The position numbers were made by a program, and so were the translations under genes. DNA of 30,252 nucleotides from Phellopilus nigrolimitatus (lineage: Eukaryota > Basidiomycota > Agaricomycetes > Hymenochaetales > Hymenochaetaceae): contig JAJOHG010000310.1 of assembly GCA_021029095.1 (NCBI GenBank), forward strand, positions 1-30,252. The letters run 5' to 3'. The notes under the pieces were generated by a model. It had not been told where the DNA came from. It did no database searches and saw only the letters and a program-made list of their open reading frames with translations. The stretch's first letter is position 1. The number at the start of each line of letters is the position of its first letter. Of this stretch, positions 1 to 10,797 are shown one piece after another.

Positions 1-96
1 GAGTCGACAGTCGACCTGTGGGTATTAGCATTCAAATTGAAGCTGAACTCGCTGCGCTATGCCCTTCCATATGCTTCCCAAACTGCCAAGCTACGC

Positions 97-490
97 ACTA
101 CAGAGCTACAGGGATTTACAGACACCTACAGTGCAACCCAGCTATGTACCTACAGAAAGCTACAGACATCTACAGTGCAACCCAGCTATGTACCTACAGA
201 GCTACAGTAAGCTACAGATGCTACAGTAAGCTATAGACACTATAGTGCAACCCAGCTATGTACCTACAGAGCTACAGTAAGCTACAGATGTCTACAATGC
301 AACCCAGCTATGTACCTATAGAGCTACAGTAAGCTACAGACGTCTACAGTGCAACCCAGCTATGTACCTATAGAGCTACAGTAAGCTACAGTAAGCTACA
401 GACGCTACAGACGTCTACAGTGCTACAAGTCAACACTACAATTTTGCTACAATAGCTACGTGACGCTACAGACATCTACAGACGTCTACA
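97..490. repeat. CTACAG-rich minisatellite
   Basis: Degenerate tandem array. The core GTGCAACCCAGCTATGTACC starts near 131, 175, 245, 298 (variant ATGCAACC) and 349, so units are 44-70 bp. Between cores lie shorter iterations of GCTACAGTAA and CTACAGACGT. The array runs directly into the first codons of the copia reading frame, so the element's upstream part (5' LTR, gag, protease) is replaced by or lost into this repeat. Bases 1-96 hold nothing I can name. Confidence 0.9.
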
Positions 491-3293
491 AACCAACGCT
501 GAAAATCCATTTTCCTGATGAGGGACTCTATCGTCTCTTCTATGCAGATGAGGCTGGTGCTGTCGCGCCCGCTTCTCATTCTCTCTACAATATTCACTGC
601 ATGCTCGGGCACGTCAATTACGCTTATTTGAAGTCCATGTTTCGCAACAACCGCATCTCTGGCATTGCGCTTGACCCGGCTCGCTCTGAGGAGATAGAGT
701 GTATGCCATGTCTTAGAGCCAAAGCTCGCGCTGCCATCGTCAAAAAGGAGCGATCTTCCGCTCTTGCCAACAAGTTCGGCGATGTCCTGCACATCGATAT
801 CTGGGGTCCGGCGCGCGTCAAAACCATCGGCAGAGCTATCTATACGCTCACTATGCTCGACGATGCTACGCGCTGGTTGGAAATGCCTCTTCTGAAGGCT
901 AAGTCCGACGCTTTTGCTACTTACGTCTCCTACGATGCTCGCCTCAAATTGCAGTCTGGTGTTTCTGTCAAGGTCCTTCACTCTGATCGTGGTTCCGAGT
1001 TTCTCTCGAAAGAATGGACTACGTACACGGAAAGCCAAGGTACCGTGCGCAAACTTACTGTGCATGACACACCGGCACATAATGGCGCAGTTGAACGTGC
1101 TCATGGCACTGCCTTTAATGGTGTTCGCTCTCTTCTTTCTGCCTCTGGCCTGCCGAAATGGCTTTGGGGCGAAGCACTCGCCCATGTGATCTTCATTTAC
1201 AACAGAACTCCTCGCTCCGCGCTCAATGGCAAGTCGCCTTTTGAGGTATGTTATGGTACGCCCCCTAACATTTCTGGTTTACACCCATGGGGCACCATCA
1301 TCGTTGTCGCGGTGGATTTGGTAACAAGTTGGAGGATCGCGGTGTTGAAGGTCGCTGGCTAGGCTTTGACGACACTTCCAACGGGCAACGCGTTTATTGG
1401 CCCAAGAAGAAGACGATTACCGTCGAGCGCAACATTGTTTTCACTTCGCAGGTTCAACCCGTTGAAGGGGAGCACGATATTGACATCGGTCCTATAGAGG
1501 ACACTCCTGCCATTCCCAACGCTGTCGAACCCACTTCCGCTCCTGAAGAAATTTCTGAGCCGTGCGATCCTCTCATCCAGGACGGCAAACGCCAGAAGAA
1601 GGCTAGCCGCTGCGCTCTAGGTCTTGAGTATGATGAGGACGACGCAACTAAAGACACCGCACATTCAGTTGCTAATGTCACTTCCGAGGCGCTTGGATAC
1701 GATCCCGCCACTATCGAGGAGGCTAGACGACGCCCTGATGCTGCTGAGTGGGAAGCTGGAGTATGGGACGAGATTGGAATGCTGGAGAAGCGCAAAACTT
1801 GGGAGTATGCGTATCTCCCACCTGGTCGCAAGTGCACTGGCAGTCGATATGTCTTTCGCACTAAGCTTAATGCTGATGGATCGGTCGCCAAGCATAAGGT
1901 ACGCTTTGTCGCACAGGGTTACTCACAAGTTGAAGGCGTCGACTATTACGACGATGACACCTTCGCTCCTGTCTGCCGACTCACCTCTGTGCGCACCATC
2001 CTCTCTATTGCAGCCATTAACGACTGGGAGATCGAACAGCTGGATGTCAAATCAGCTTATCTTTATGGCGAACTTGGTCCCGACGAGGAAATCTACATGA
2101 AACCTCCCCCTGGCATCACGCTCAAAGGCATTAAGCCTGGACAAGTTCTTCGCCTTCGCCGAGCAATCTATGGCCTTAAGCAATCTGGTCGTCGTTGGTA
2201 TCAGCACCTGAAGCGCATCCTTGATTCGCTGGAGATGGTACGCTGCAACTTTGATCACGCTGTTTTCTTTCGTCGCCACCCTGCTGGTGGATTCTCGCTT
2301 ATCTTCTTTCACGTCGACGACATGACTCTCGCTGCCACTTCCACGTCGCTTATGCGCACAATGAAGTCCAAAATCGCTGACAAGGTCGAAGTCACTGACG
2401 CCGGCCCCATCAGCTGGCTTCTCGGCATTGAAATCCGTCGCGACCGTGACCGCCGCATCATTTCTCTTTCGCAGCAGTCGTACATCAACGCGATTCTTAT
2501 TCGCTATGGTTTCGAGAACGTCAAACCTCTCACCACGCCCATGGATCCGCATCTAACGCTTTCCAAGGACCAATGCGCGACGACTGCCGAAGAAATCGCC
2601 GAAATGGCGAACCGCCCTTACAATCAGGCTCTTGGAGCTCTACGATACGCCGCTGACTGCACCTGCCCCGACATCTCTTATCCACTCGGTCAGCTGGCAC
2701 GTTATATGAAGAACCCCGGTAAGGCTCACTGGACTGCTCTTAAACACGTCTATCAGTACCTGGCCGGTAGGAAGGATTATTGGTTGAATTTGGGAGGATC
2801 AGACGAGGACAAAGGAGGATTGGTAGGATTTTCGGACACTGATGGCATGAGCACTGAAGGACGTCAACCGAATCTTGGGTACGTCTTCATGATTAACAAC
2901 GGTGCTATTTCATGGTCTTCCAAGCGCGAACCCACTGTCTCGCTTTCCACTATGGAGGCGGAATATTATGCTCTTACGCATGCCTCGAAGGAAGCCGTCT
3001 GGGTGCGTAACTTGGTTAACGAACTTTTTGATTTCGCGAAACACCCTCTTCCTCTCAACTGCGACAACCAATCTGCTATCGCCTCTGCCAAGGACGACAA
3101 GCATCATAATCGCACCAAACACATCGACATTCGCTATCACTTTATTCGCCAACGCATTGAAGATGGTACTATCTCGCTCGTCTACTGCCCTACGGAGGAT
3201 ATGACGGCGGATATCATGACAAAAGCTCTTCCATCTGTGAAGGTCAAGCACTTCGCTTCGTGTATGGGGCTCGCCCCACTCGCAAAGGCTTGA
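460..3293 (+). pseudogene. copia pol polyprotein, one frameshift, N-terminus missing
   Basis: Two overlapping frames encode one ancestral protein. Frame 1 (460-1362) has the integrase zinc-binding H46, H51, C81, C84 and the catalytic triad D113 (HIDIWGP), D176 (HSDRGSEF) and E212 (AHNGAVERAHG), with the canonical 35 residues between the last two. Frame 2 (1287-3293) resumes at the usual copia linker (EGRWLGFD), then RVT_2 reverse transcriptase with LDVKSAYLYG and the active-site variant HVDDM (YVDD is usual), then RNase H with FSDTD, TMEAEY and NCDNQSAI. A one-base loss (or two-base gain) at about 1290-1312 separates the frames. Everything else is open. The first codons come from the minisatellite, so no genuine start is present. 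As it stands the element cannot make full-length pol without a shift. Confidence 0.9.
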
Positions 3294-3300
3294 AGGGGAG
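3293..3300 (+). other. polypurine tract
   Basis: AAGGGGAG lies immediately before the LTR start TGTTGG and overlaps the last base of the pol stop codon. This is the expected plus-strand primer site of an LTR retrotransposon. Confidence 0.8.
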
Positions 3301-3444
3301 TGTTGGAATTTCATTACTTAATTCTCTTTCTTTTCACATGATCGCTTTACTTTGCTTGCTTGGATAGTTCCATATGGTCATAGTACCGTTACCGTTCCTA
3401 TCGCTCCACCATCTTTGCATCTTATTGTCTTTGCTCCATTTGGA

Positions 3445-3470
3445 CCAATGTCCATTGTACAGTATATATA
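3445..3470 (+). promoter_or_regulatory. LTR promoter core (CCAAT, TATA)
   Basis: CCAAT at 3445-3449 is followed by TATATATA at 3463-3470. The spacing inside the LTR places transcription start near 3490-3500, at the foot of the hairpin described next. The motif is seen; the use as promoter is inferred from position. Confidence 0.6.
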
Positions 3471-3488
3471 GGACTCTATCCTGTAGAT

Positions 3489-3519
3489 GGACGCTTCAGA
3501 CTTGTTCTCTGAAGCGTCC
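3489..3519 (+). repeat. perfect 12-bp hairpin in LTR
   Basis: GGACGCTTCAGA (3489-3500) pairs exactly with TCTGAAGCGTCC (3508-3519) around a 7-nt loop. The loop and right arm recur at 3614-3638 without a left arm. It would sit at or near the 5' end of the element's RNA, so it may be a leader structure or a terminal-redundancy signal. Confidence 0.8.
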
Positions 3520-3722
3520 CTCGTGAGTGCATTGTATGCCTCCCCTTTCTTTAGTATTTAGCTAACGCTCTGTACAGTGATCTTACGATCACTTAGGTAT
3601 TTCTCTATCTATTAGACTTGTTCTCTGAAGCGTCCCTCTGATCTTACGATCACTTAGTCTCCGGTTGCTTGTAGCGTCCCTGCGTCGCCGCTCTCATATC
3701 TACTCGATATTCTAACACAGAG

Positions 3723-5174
3723 TGTATTGGTGTCGGGGACTCCGAAGACAGTGTGGTGAATGGATTCGAGATAAAGGACGAAAAATATGTTGTGATAAGA
3801 GTTAGAATATCAACGGCCGGCAGAGTATAAGTCCAAGTCCGCTGTGTACCAAAATGAATTAGAGTTTTTTTGACAATTTCGTGCTCCGATAGGAAAGGCG
3901 CCACAGGCGCGTCTTGCGTGTCGTACATGTATTACTATTTTTTGTATCTCATGTCGATTCCCAAATTCTTCAATCCGCACAGTGCCGCGATCGGTTATGC
4001 GTCTTCATCACGCTCAGAAATATTCGCTGATTCGGAGGGAATTTCGCTGACTTCGACCGAGAACGTCGATGTGTCTGAAGATATTTCATGGCTGGAGGAG
4101 CACATTCGTTCCTCTCTTGTGCCTGGCGAGCAAACCCCAGCTCGTTTAAAACACCACAAGCGACGAATACCAAACGCAGAAGATGTGGAGGAGGTAGCGT
4201 CCTTCGGCAAGTAGTCTTTGATATATGACGATTAAAGAAAATGAAGTGCTGAATAGAGCATGGGTCTACCAGAATTTCGCTTGTTATCCAGCAACCGAAC
4301 GTCTCGTCCGATATATGTCCAACCAAAGCCTCCGAAAATTATAAAGTGAGGTCCCGTCTTCTCACCGAAAAAGAGGTTTCCTTACGGCGCTGTGTCACAG
4401 GGTCGTTGAACGCGAACACGAAGACAACGCCGAGCGTGCGGAGCTGCGCAGACATCGGGCGCAGGAAGCTGCTGTCGACTTCCCATGGCTTCTAGCGCAA
4501 TCTCGATTGAAGTATCCTGTAAGAAATCGTTTTGTCACTTACTCGCACCGTGCTCAGTTTGGGGAACCATCCTGGTTCTGTCAGTCACCCTCCGACGATA
4601 GCAAAAAATGCAGAAATTTAGTCGCGTCATCTCTGCGCTCCGCAACTTTGCCGAGCATGCTGGTTACCGAACGCATCAAGTGTACGGCCTCACCGTCAAT
4701 AGCCACGAGATTTCCGGGTACCAAATCGCCGCATGATCTAAAAGGACCGCTGCGGTGCCCGCTATTTCCTGTCGTGGCCCCTGAAGAGATGGATCATAAG
4801 CGAAAAAAGAGGCTACGATCGACTCGAAAGCGAAGACTGGTATCTATGTAAATCCGTATTGCACAGCGTGTTTGGAGAGCGGTCCATTTGATTTACGCAT
4901 ATTCTTTGGATATCCGTAGTTGTTCAACTGGACGTTGTTTGTCTATCTGTCTCCTTATACAGAATAAATCATGAAACAAAATTAGTGATTCATTGCAATT
5001 TTCTTAGTAGCCACACATGCGAAAACGTCCGTGATTGTATACATCTTGTATAGTCTGTATATGTGAATGAATCTGGCCGTCCGAGGGGAGGCGACACAAT
5101 ATATGAAAGCAGTAGGATCAAATAAGATTAATCAAAAGCCAGGCAAGAGGAAGGGAAAGTCAGCTACTAAAGCG
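3723..5174. other. unassigned stretch with coding-like scraps
   Basis: No gene here can be named. On the plus strand an open frame of 87 codons from ATG 3951 to 4214 is acidic and serine-rich, and another open stretch runs 4345-4851 with a charged helical start. On the minus strand, frames at 3928-3718, about 4480-4345 and about 4800-4560 also look codon-like, and GT..AG pairs such as 4524-4549 (minus) could join some of them. The LTR cuts the first minus frame at 3717, so the element may have landed in an older gene. I cannot decide the strand. About 320 bp before 5175 show only AT-rich 3' flank. Confidence 0.3.
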
Positions 5175-7703
5175 CTACCGTTTGACCTCGACGGCGATGT
5201 TGATGACCATGATAATGATATACGAAACGACAAGAAACACGCCCCAGCGGCGCGTGAGGTGGTAGTTGTTCAGCGGGACGCCCACGAGCGTCGCGAGCAG
5301 CAGCGCGAGCAGGCCGACGGTGCTCACGAGCAGCGTTGCGCTGAAGTCGACCTCAAACGGCACACCACCCGCGCTGCGGATGACCGCGGTGCCGGACACG
5401 CCGACACCAAGTAGGATGTTGAGCATCGGCCCGCCGAAGCACGCGGAGAAACCCATGACGGGCGCGAACGCCGCGACGGAGACATTTGCGACGAAGTCCG
5501 CGAGCGAATTTCCCACAGCGAAGACGGTGAGCCCGATAATCGCGTCGCTCAGCCCGAAGATGAAGCCGAATGTCTGCGGTACAAATCAAAACAAATACAG
5601 CAAGAGAACATGAAGGAGACACACCTTGAGGACATTGACGACTTCGTCCGCAATGGCCATGATCCACACGACCGCGACGAAGAAGCCCATGGAGCAGCGC
5701 GCCATCTGCGCGACGGAGTTGGTCCCGCGACCTGCGAAGACGAGCACGAAGGCCGCCGCGGTGCTCCCTGCAATTGCTGTTGCCGCAAGCAACCACACCT
5801 CACGATTCCGCTGCATACCGCAGAAGAGCACAGCGACACAAAAGAGCGGGCCGAAGACCATCTGCACGGCCATGAGCCATTTGTTGAACTTGAGCTCGTG
5901 CATCTCCTCCTGCACGTCCTCCTCGGCCGTCAGCACGCGCTCGACACCTTCCTCCTCGAAATCGACGAGGCGGGCCTCCGGAACGGTGCTCCCCACCTGG
6001 ACGCCCTCTTTCTCTCCCTCGCCCGCTGACCCGCGCGGAGTCACGTGCACAGGGAGCGTCACAGTCAGTGCCAACACCGCTGGTGCGGCGAGCACAGACG
6101 CGAGCTTGCCCGCGACGCTCTTCTCGCGGAAGCCGTGCAAAGTCGGGAAGAGTACGTGCAGCGTGTGCCGGACGGCGTGCGCTATGCGCTGGGGGCGGGT
6201 ACGGGGATATGAGAGTGGGTGAGTATGTGAACTAGAGTTAGCACTGCCAAAGCCAAGTAGACCGAGCCCGTCGGCGTCAGTGGAAGTCTCCGAGCTAGGA
6301 GAAGCGGGCGTCGTCTCGATGCGTGGGATGCCTAAGGGCGGAGAGAGACTCGAAAAAGCACTCGCACCGTCTTCAGGAAGAGCGAGCGCTTGAGAACGCG
6401 GTGAACGCGCATGTAATGGGAGTGCATCGTCCCAAGCATCCTGGCTAACGGCTGAATGTTGTGAGTACGCGGATGATGGGCGGCGCGAGATCGGGCGCGA
6501 AAGGGACCCGTGGTGAGAGTGGTAATGGCCCCCGACATAGGGTGTGACGGGGCTCTCGAACGCACTGAGGGCGGCGCCTGCGGACTGGTGCTGCAGTGAG
6601 GCAACGACCTGACGGAACTCAAGTGCACCGACAAGCGAGAAAGAAGGCATCTGCGAAAGCCGAGGAGTATGTGATGGGGAAGGGGTATGCGAGCGGGAGG
6701 CGGAGCGCGGCCGGAAGTGTGTCGTGTCGATCCCGAGCGACGGCGGGGTCGCAGGGCTGGAGTACGCTCGCATGCGCGGTGAGGACGAAGGGACGGCGAG
6801 ATGTTCGAAAGATGCTGCTTAGAGTCAGCGCAGTACTATATTACTTGGATTGTTCCCAAACCACTTACGATCGTCTCTGTACGGCTCGGGCAGCTCCTCG
6901 GCGTACTCGCCACGCACAATATCCTCGAGCTGCTTCCGCCTGAGCTGACGTCGATCCCACCAGCTCCCGATGACGACTACGAGAACGTATATCACATATA
7001 GGCCCACGAGCGTCGCCGCCTCCCACGCGTGGATGTGACCGTCCCAGAGGATGATAAGCAGGAGCGCCACCGCGACCGTAAAGAAGCCGACGTCGCGCAT
7101 GAACGGACGGGCGTTTACGCTGAACGGGCGGATAATACACATCGTGCCGGCGACGACGGAAACGATAAAGCTGGCCGCGCCGAGCAGCTCACCGACCGCG
7201 AGCGCTCCCGCGCCTGCGCGCATGGCGGAGAACGTGCTGAACACATCGGGGGAGCCGTTCCCGAACGCGAGGAACGTGACGCCCGCAACGTTTTCGTCAA
7301 GCCCAAGCCGTTCAGCGAGCGTCGCGAGGTTCGGGCAGAAGAAATCGGAGGCGCTAATGCCTAGTGTGGAGAAGAGGAAAACGAGCCAGAGGAGGAGGCC
7401 GCTGAAGACGAGCGGGCGTACGGAAGGTGCTGCGCAGAAATAGTGCTGCAGGTACGGGATCGAGAGGACGGTTGTCGCCGTCGGGCAAGCCTGTCGAACG
7501 TGTGCACACTGGTCCTCGATAGGCACAGAGAGGGGTGCGCACTGCTCAGCGTTGCCGACGCCACGTTTCACGACACCAAGCAGACTGTTCGAGACGAAGC
7601 TTTGCGAGCTTACATAGCGTCCTTGCGACCAAACGATAGCTTGGACAACGAGGATAACGACAAATGCGAGTTTTACCAGACCAGAACCAGAACTCGGCGA
7701 CAT
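5175..7703 (-). CDS. CCX/NCLX-type cation-calcium exchanger
   Basis: Coding complement(join(5175..5573,5625..6814,6869..7703)), 807 residues, introns of 51 and 54 bp. It is a Ca2+/cation antiporter of the CaCA superfamily, of the CCX branch that includes yeast Ecm27 and animal NCLX, and would act in an organelle or plasma membrane. An N-terminal hydrophobic segment (about 9-28) precedes a cysteine-bearing lumenal loop with the IPYLQHYFC signature (82-90). The alpha-1 repeat has FLAFGNGSPD (144-153) and the alpha-2 repeat FAVGNSLADF (693-702) followed by FGGPMLNILLG. Between them lies a long Ser/Pro/His-rich loop (about 260-580). ATG 7703 is the first in frame; upstream codons lack an ATG. Exon 2 could start 3 bases earlier (AAGCAG double acceptor). 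The ion is inferred from the family. Confidence 0.92.
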
Positions 7704-7891
7704 GCGAGGTAGAGTGTCGGCGATGTTGGCGGTTGCATATGGAGTCACAGTCAACGACGTCAGCACTTCCTCAACGTCGTTAGGCACGTTTTTAGTTACT
7801 CAAACCGCATGTATTCCATTAATTCCGGAAATAATCACAACACTCGACAGAAACAAATCCCAGTAAAATCCCTCCAAAATCCGCAAGTAAA

Positions 7892-8622
7892 TCAAAAGCT
7901 AATCAAAAACATCGCAAGCGCAGGAAGAGCGATCCCGAATCCAACAAAAGTATTCCTAAAAGCGCCCGAGGCCGTCGTCGAACTAGATTGAGGCTGCGAC
8001 GTGACAGATGACTGCGAGGGCGACGTCGCTGTTTGCGTTGGCGTTATGACGGGAGGAAGGAGCGAGAGCGAGGAACTCGAGCCAGACGCGCTCGACGACG
8101 TGATGCTCTGACTTGGGACCGCCGTTGCGGTGCCAGTGGCGACGGGCACCCCGATAAGGCTCACGGCGCCTGATTCAGTGAGCACCGTCGTCGATGAGCC
8201 CTCGTTAATATTCTCCGTGCAGGTGGCCTGGCCGTCCACAATGCCGCATTGGACGTCGACGAACAACGACGCGCCCGAGGTCGCGATGACTGCGTTCTCA
8301 GAAACGTGCGTCGCGTCCTGAACGAGTGTCACTGCGATTTTTTTGAGCGTTAGCAAACCGCGCAGTCGAGTCAATTAACAGCATTGGCGCACTCGTGAAA
8401 GGGATGGATAACGCCGCGAACGTCCCCTCGAACTCATACGTTGTTCCCTCCGTGCCCGTGCCCAAGACATGGCCATTTAACCCATCTTGCTGGAAGCCAG
8501 CTGGGAGCAGTAGAAATCTGCGCGAGAGCAACTAATGTAATCTCAGTACCTCTTCATTGCCTTCTAGCTTGTCTGAGCTTACCATGGTTGAGAGCAAGCG
8601 CGAACAAAGCTGTAGCAAGCAT
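7892..8622 (-). CDS. small secreted GPI-anchored-type protein
   Basis: Coding complement(join(7892..8331,8393..8500,8583..8622)), 195 residues. Exon 1 gives a hydrophobic start (MLATALFALALNH) that fits a signal peptide. The middle has FEGTFAALSIPFTMTLVQ and two cysteines. The C-terminal third is Ser/Thr/Pro-rich and ends in a hydrophobic tail (GFGIALPALAMFLISF), the usual layout for a GPI signal in fungal wall proteins. Intron 2 has a TGCTAAC branch site and TCGCAG acceptor. Intron 1 must use the acceptor at 8501-8505 to stay in frame; two earlier AG sites break the frame. No enzymatic motif is seen; function unknown. Confidence 0.75.
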
Positions 8623-9268
8623 TTTCGTCGGGGTCGTGAAGCTTGCCTTTGTCGTCGCCGTTCTTCAAAGAAGACACGAGCCCAGGGACCTAATGAAAAG
8701 GTATGGCGCCTTTTATGCTTGCATTCTTGGCAGTGCAAACAGGTACGGGCAAAATGAAATGATAGACGCCGTCGATACTTATATAATTCTATCCGATATC
8801 GAACGTTTTGTTTTCTACATACGTATGTATTTACGTCAAAACACCGGCCATCTTCTCTTTTTTTCTTGACGCACTGCAGTGCCGGAACCACAGAAAATGA
8901 AGCTAGCTATTGTGCTTGGGCTCTCCAGAAATTTGCAGATCAATACCTTTGTCCAGATTGCCAGCGGGACGCGTATCTGCCAAAACGACGAATGATCGCA
9001 CGTCAATTCTTTGCGTTCGAGTGAGTAGCTGAAACAGAAAATATCGCTATACAAACATAGAGTATCTGGGCGATTCAAGATTTCTGGTCGCCTTCTCCTT
9101 TTCATGCTAAGCTGCTTTATAACGTGTGGGTACATACTTGATTCAGATTTCCTACAAAGATTCACGAAAGCAATGGTGCGAATTTCGACATACACTCGGG
9201 GCTCGAGAAATAAGTAGTACGACTCTTGCGGTCTCTCGCTGAGGTCGTAGACACGCACAAGGGATTTG

Positions 9269-9282
9269 AAAAAAAAAAAAAA
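9269..9282 (+). repeat. A14 homopolymer
   Basis: Fourteen consecutive A on the plus strand inside the unassigned gap. It could be a replication-slippage tract or the tail trace of an old retroposon; no target duplication is apparent around it. Confidence 0.8.
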
Positions 9283-10714
9283 GGATAATAAAAGACATAC
9301 CGCCGAAAATGACTCTGAAGAGCTCGAAATATTGACATATAAGATCTTCGGTTTCTCGCAAAAAAGTGCAACATTTCGGTCCACCGCTCACTGGCGATCG
9401 ATGATTGATTCCGTGAGCGTTCAAATATGATTCACACAAACTTTACGTAATAATACAATACCCTTCAAATTCTTCCGGTGACGTAAAGGTTTCACTGAAC
9501 AACTGGTGTCCTCTTGAGTCTTGAGCAAGCTTGTTATTTTAATTCAAGATCTCAAAAGGAGATTATGCGTCTATCGGCTGTCTTTCTGCTGTCCGATGAT
9601 ATCAGCGCCTGGGGCTTCGGAATGCGCGCCTCTCGGACTTAGAGCGCGTTTACATCTCCGACTGCGGCATGCAGAGACGGGTCCATCTTCCACTCAGGGA
9701 TAGGCACTCTCTGGATGTGCGGTCTCGAAGACTCGGTCTTGTTACAGCTCGTGAGAAGAATGGTACTGGCATCTGCTGTGGTCGATACCAGTAATGCCAT
9801 CTTAGGCTTGCTATGATTCAATGAGAGCTGATGAAGACTCGACCACGGGCACCCCATCAGCTTCCAGCACTACAACGGCTACTTGGAGCGCGCAACCTGC
9901 CGCTCCTACAGCTCCTTTGTCCTCATCGAGTTCACATTCATTGTCAAGCTCGCCAATTAGCGCCTTTCACCAATAAACTTCAACTGCCGCGACCTTATTA
10001 CCGGGTGTCTCGTAGTCATCTCCGCAAGGAAGGATAAGTAACTCTGGGGGGATCATCGAGGAATCGGTGGGGGAAGGGCTTGCTTGACTTCTAAATCATC
10101 GAAATATGCAGGGCACATTCACGGCCTCGAAGCTTTTTTTCCAGGGATCTGAGAGACTATGCGTTATCAGAAGACTAGGTGAAAAGGTACAAGGTAGGGC
10201 GTCTTTTTAAGCAATCGGCAACAGGAACGGAAGACTGTTTCTTCAGTTCCCAAGGGGTTTTTCTTGACTAACTGAGAAAGTTAAGGGAGGCCTGCATCTC
10301 CGAACCTACGAATTCAGAAGCGATTAAATGGTGATTCCACTCAATACCTTCTGGCTTTTCACCGCGAGCTTGCGGCGCAACATACAAAAATGAGGTGCGC
10401 TACCTGCGCCTCGAACAAAATATACATCTAGGCTCTGAAGCTAATTGACCTCCCATAAGCTACATAAGCATAGCATTTATCTAATATGGTGCACTTCTCT
10501 CGAATGACGCTTTAAGTGGTATCAATGATAAAAATTTTGGGTGTCCTCGTGAGCATTCCTAGGCGCCCGTTTCGGGTAAATCTCCTATGTAAAATGACAT
10601 GTCTTCCCTTCATACGGAGGTCGAGACTGCTGCTTTTCTCATACTAAGGCTAAAACGTATGTAGACGGGTTTATCCATGAGAAGGCATGCCTGTTTGGTT
10701 GCCGCCGTGCAAGC

Positions 10715-10720
10715 TATATA
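10715..10720 (+). promoter_or_regulatory. TATA box of the small VHL-like gene
   Basis: TATATA lies 78 bp before the ATG at 10798. A pyrimidine-rich leader (10,740-10,795) follows, a common arrangement in expressed basidiomycete genes. Confidence 0.5.
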
Positions 10721-10797
10721 GTTTGCTGGTATGCCAGTATCCTCCTCACCCCATATCGCACTCCCGTCTCTTCCACTTACTTTTGAAGTTGCTTTCA

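Larger units (their letters stand above)
460..3717 (+). mobile_element. 5'-truncated Ty1/copia LTR retrotransposon
   Basis: Domain order GAG-pre-integrase, integrase, reverse transcriptase, RNase H is the Ty1/copia (Pseudoviridae) order. A purine tract and a complete 3' LTR follow the stop. No gag, protease, primer-binding site or 5' LTR is visible; the left edge fades into the minisatellite near 490. The five bases after the LTR (CAGAG, 3718-3722) would be the target-site duplication, but its partner lies outside or is lost. The sequence is rich in CpG, so it shows no sign of methylation-driven decay and is probably a fairly recent copy. Confidence 0.93.
3301..3717 (+). repeat. copia 3' LTR (417 bp)
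   Basis: It starts TGTTGGAAT and ends ATTCTAACA, a 9-bp terminal inverted repeat with one mismatch, carrying the TG..CA ends. It holds a CCAAT motif (3445-3449), a TATA box (3463-3470), a perfect hairpin (3489-3519) and two direct repeats: one of about 25 bp at 3498 and 3614, one of about 18 bp at 3578 and 3639. Only one LTR is in the window, so no insertion age can be read from LTR divergence. Confidence 0.88.
8623..10797. other. gap without an assignable gene
   Basis: The longest open frame is 182 codons on the minus strand (9384-8836), with coding-like patches (FLEPRVYVEIRTIAFVNLC; KELTCDHSSFWQIRVPLAIW) and possible GTATGT donors. It matches nothing I recognise and crosses a run of 14 A (9269-9282). 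A second minus frame at 9857-9639 is equally unassigned. From 10,040 to 10,680 I see nothing. These may be decayed genes. Confidence 0.35.

Noticed and set aside
1..490. CRISPR-like array
   Set aside because: Units vary from 44 to 70 bp without constant repeats and unique spacers, and the genome is eukaryotic; it is a minisatellite.
466..1185. 239-codon open frame antisense to integrase
   Set aside because: It mirrors the conserved integrase frame and has no domain of its own.
4690..4731. Minus-strand peptide GDLVPGNLVAIDG, like the P-type ATPase actuator signature
   Set aside because: The surrounding frame lacks the DKTGT and other ATPase motifs, and neighbouring frames do not continue the family.
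5067..5613. Plus-strand frames over the exchanger's 3' part (charged, HERREQQREQ-like)
   Set aside because: They are complements of the GC-rich alpha-2 coding sequence, which has clear family motifs on the minus strand.
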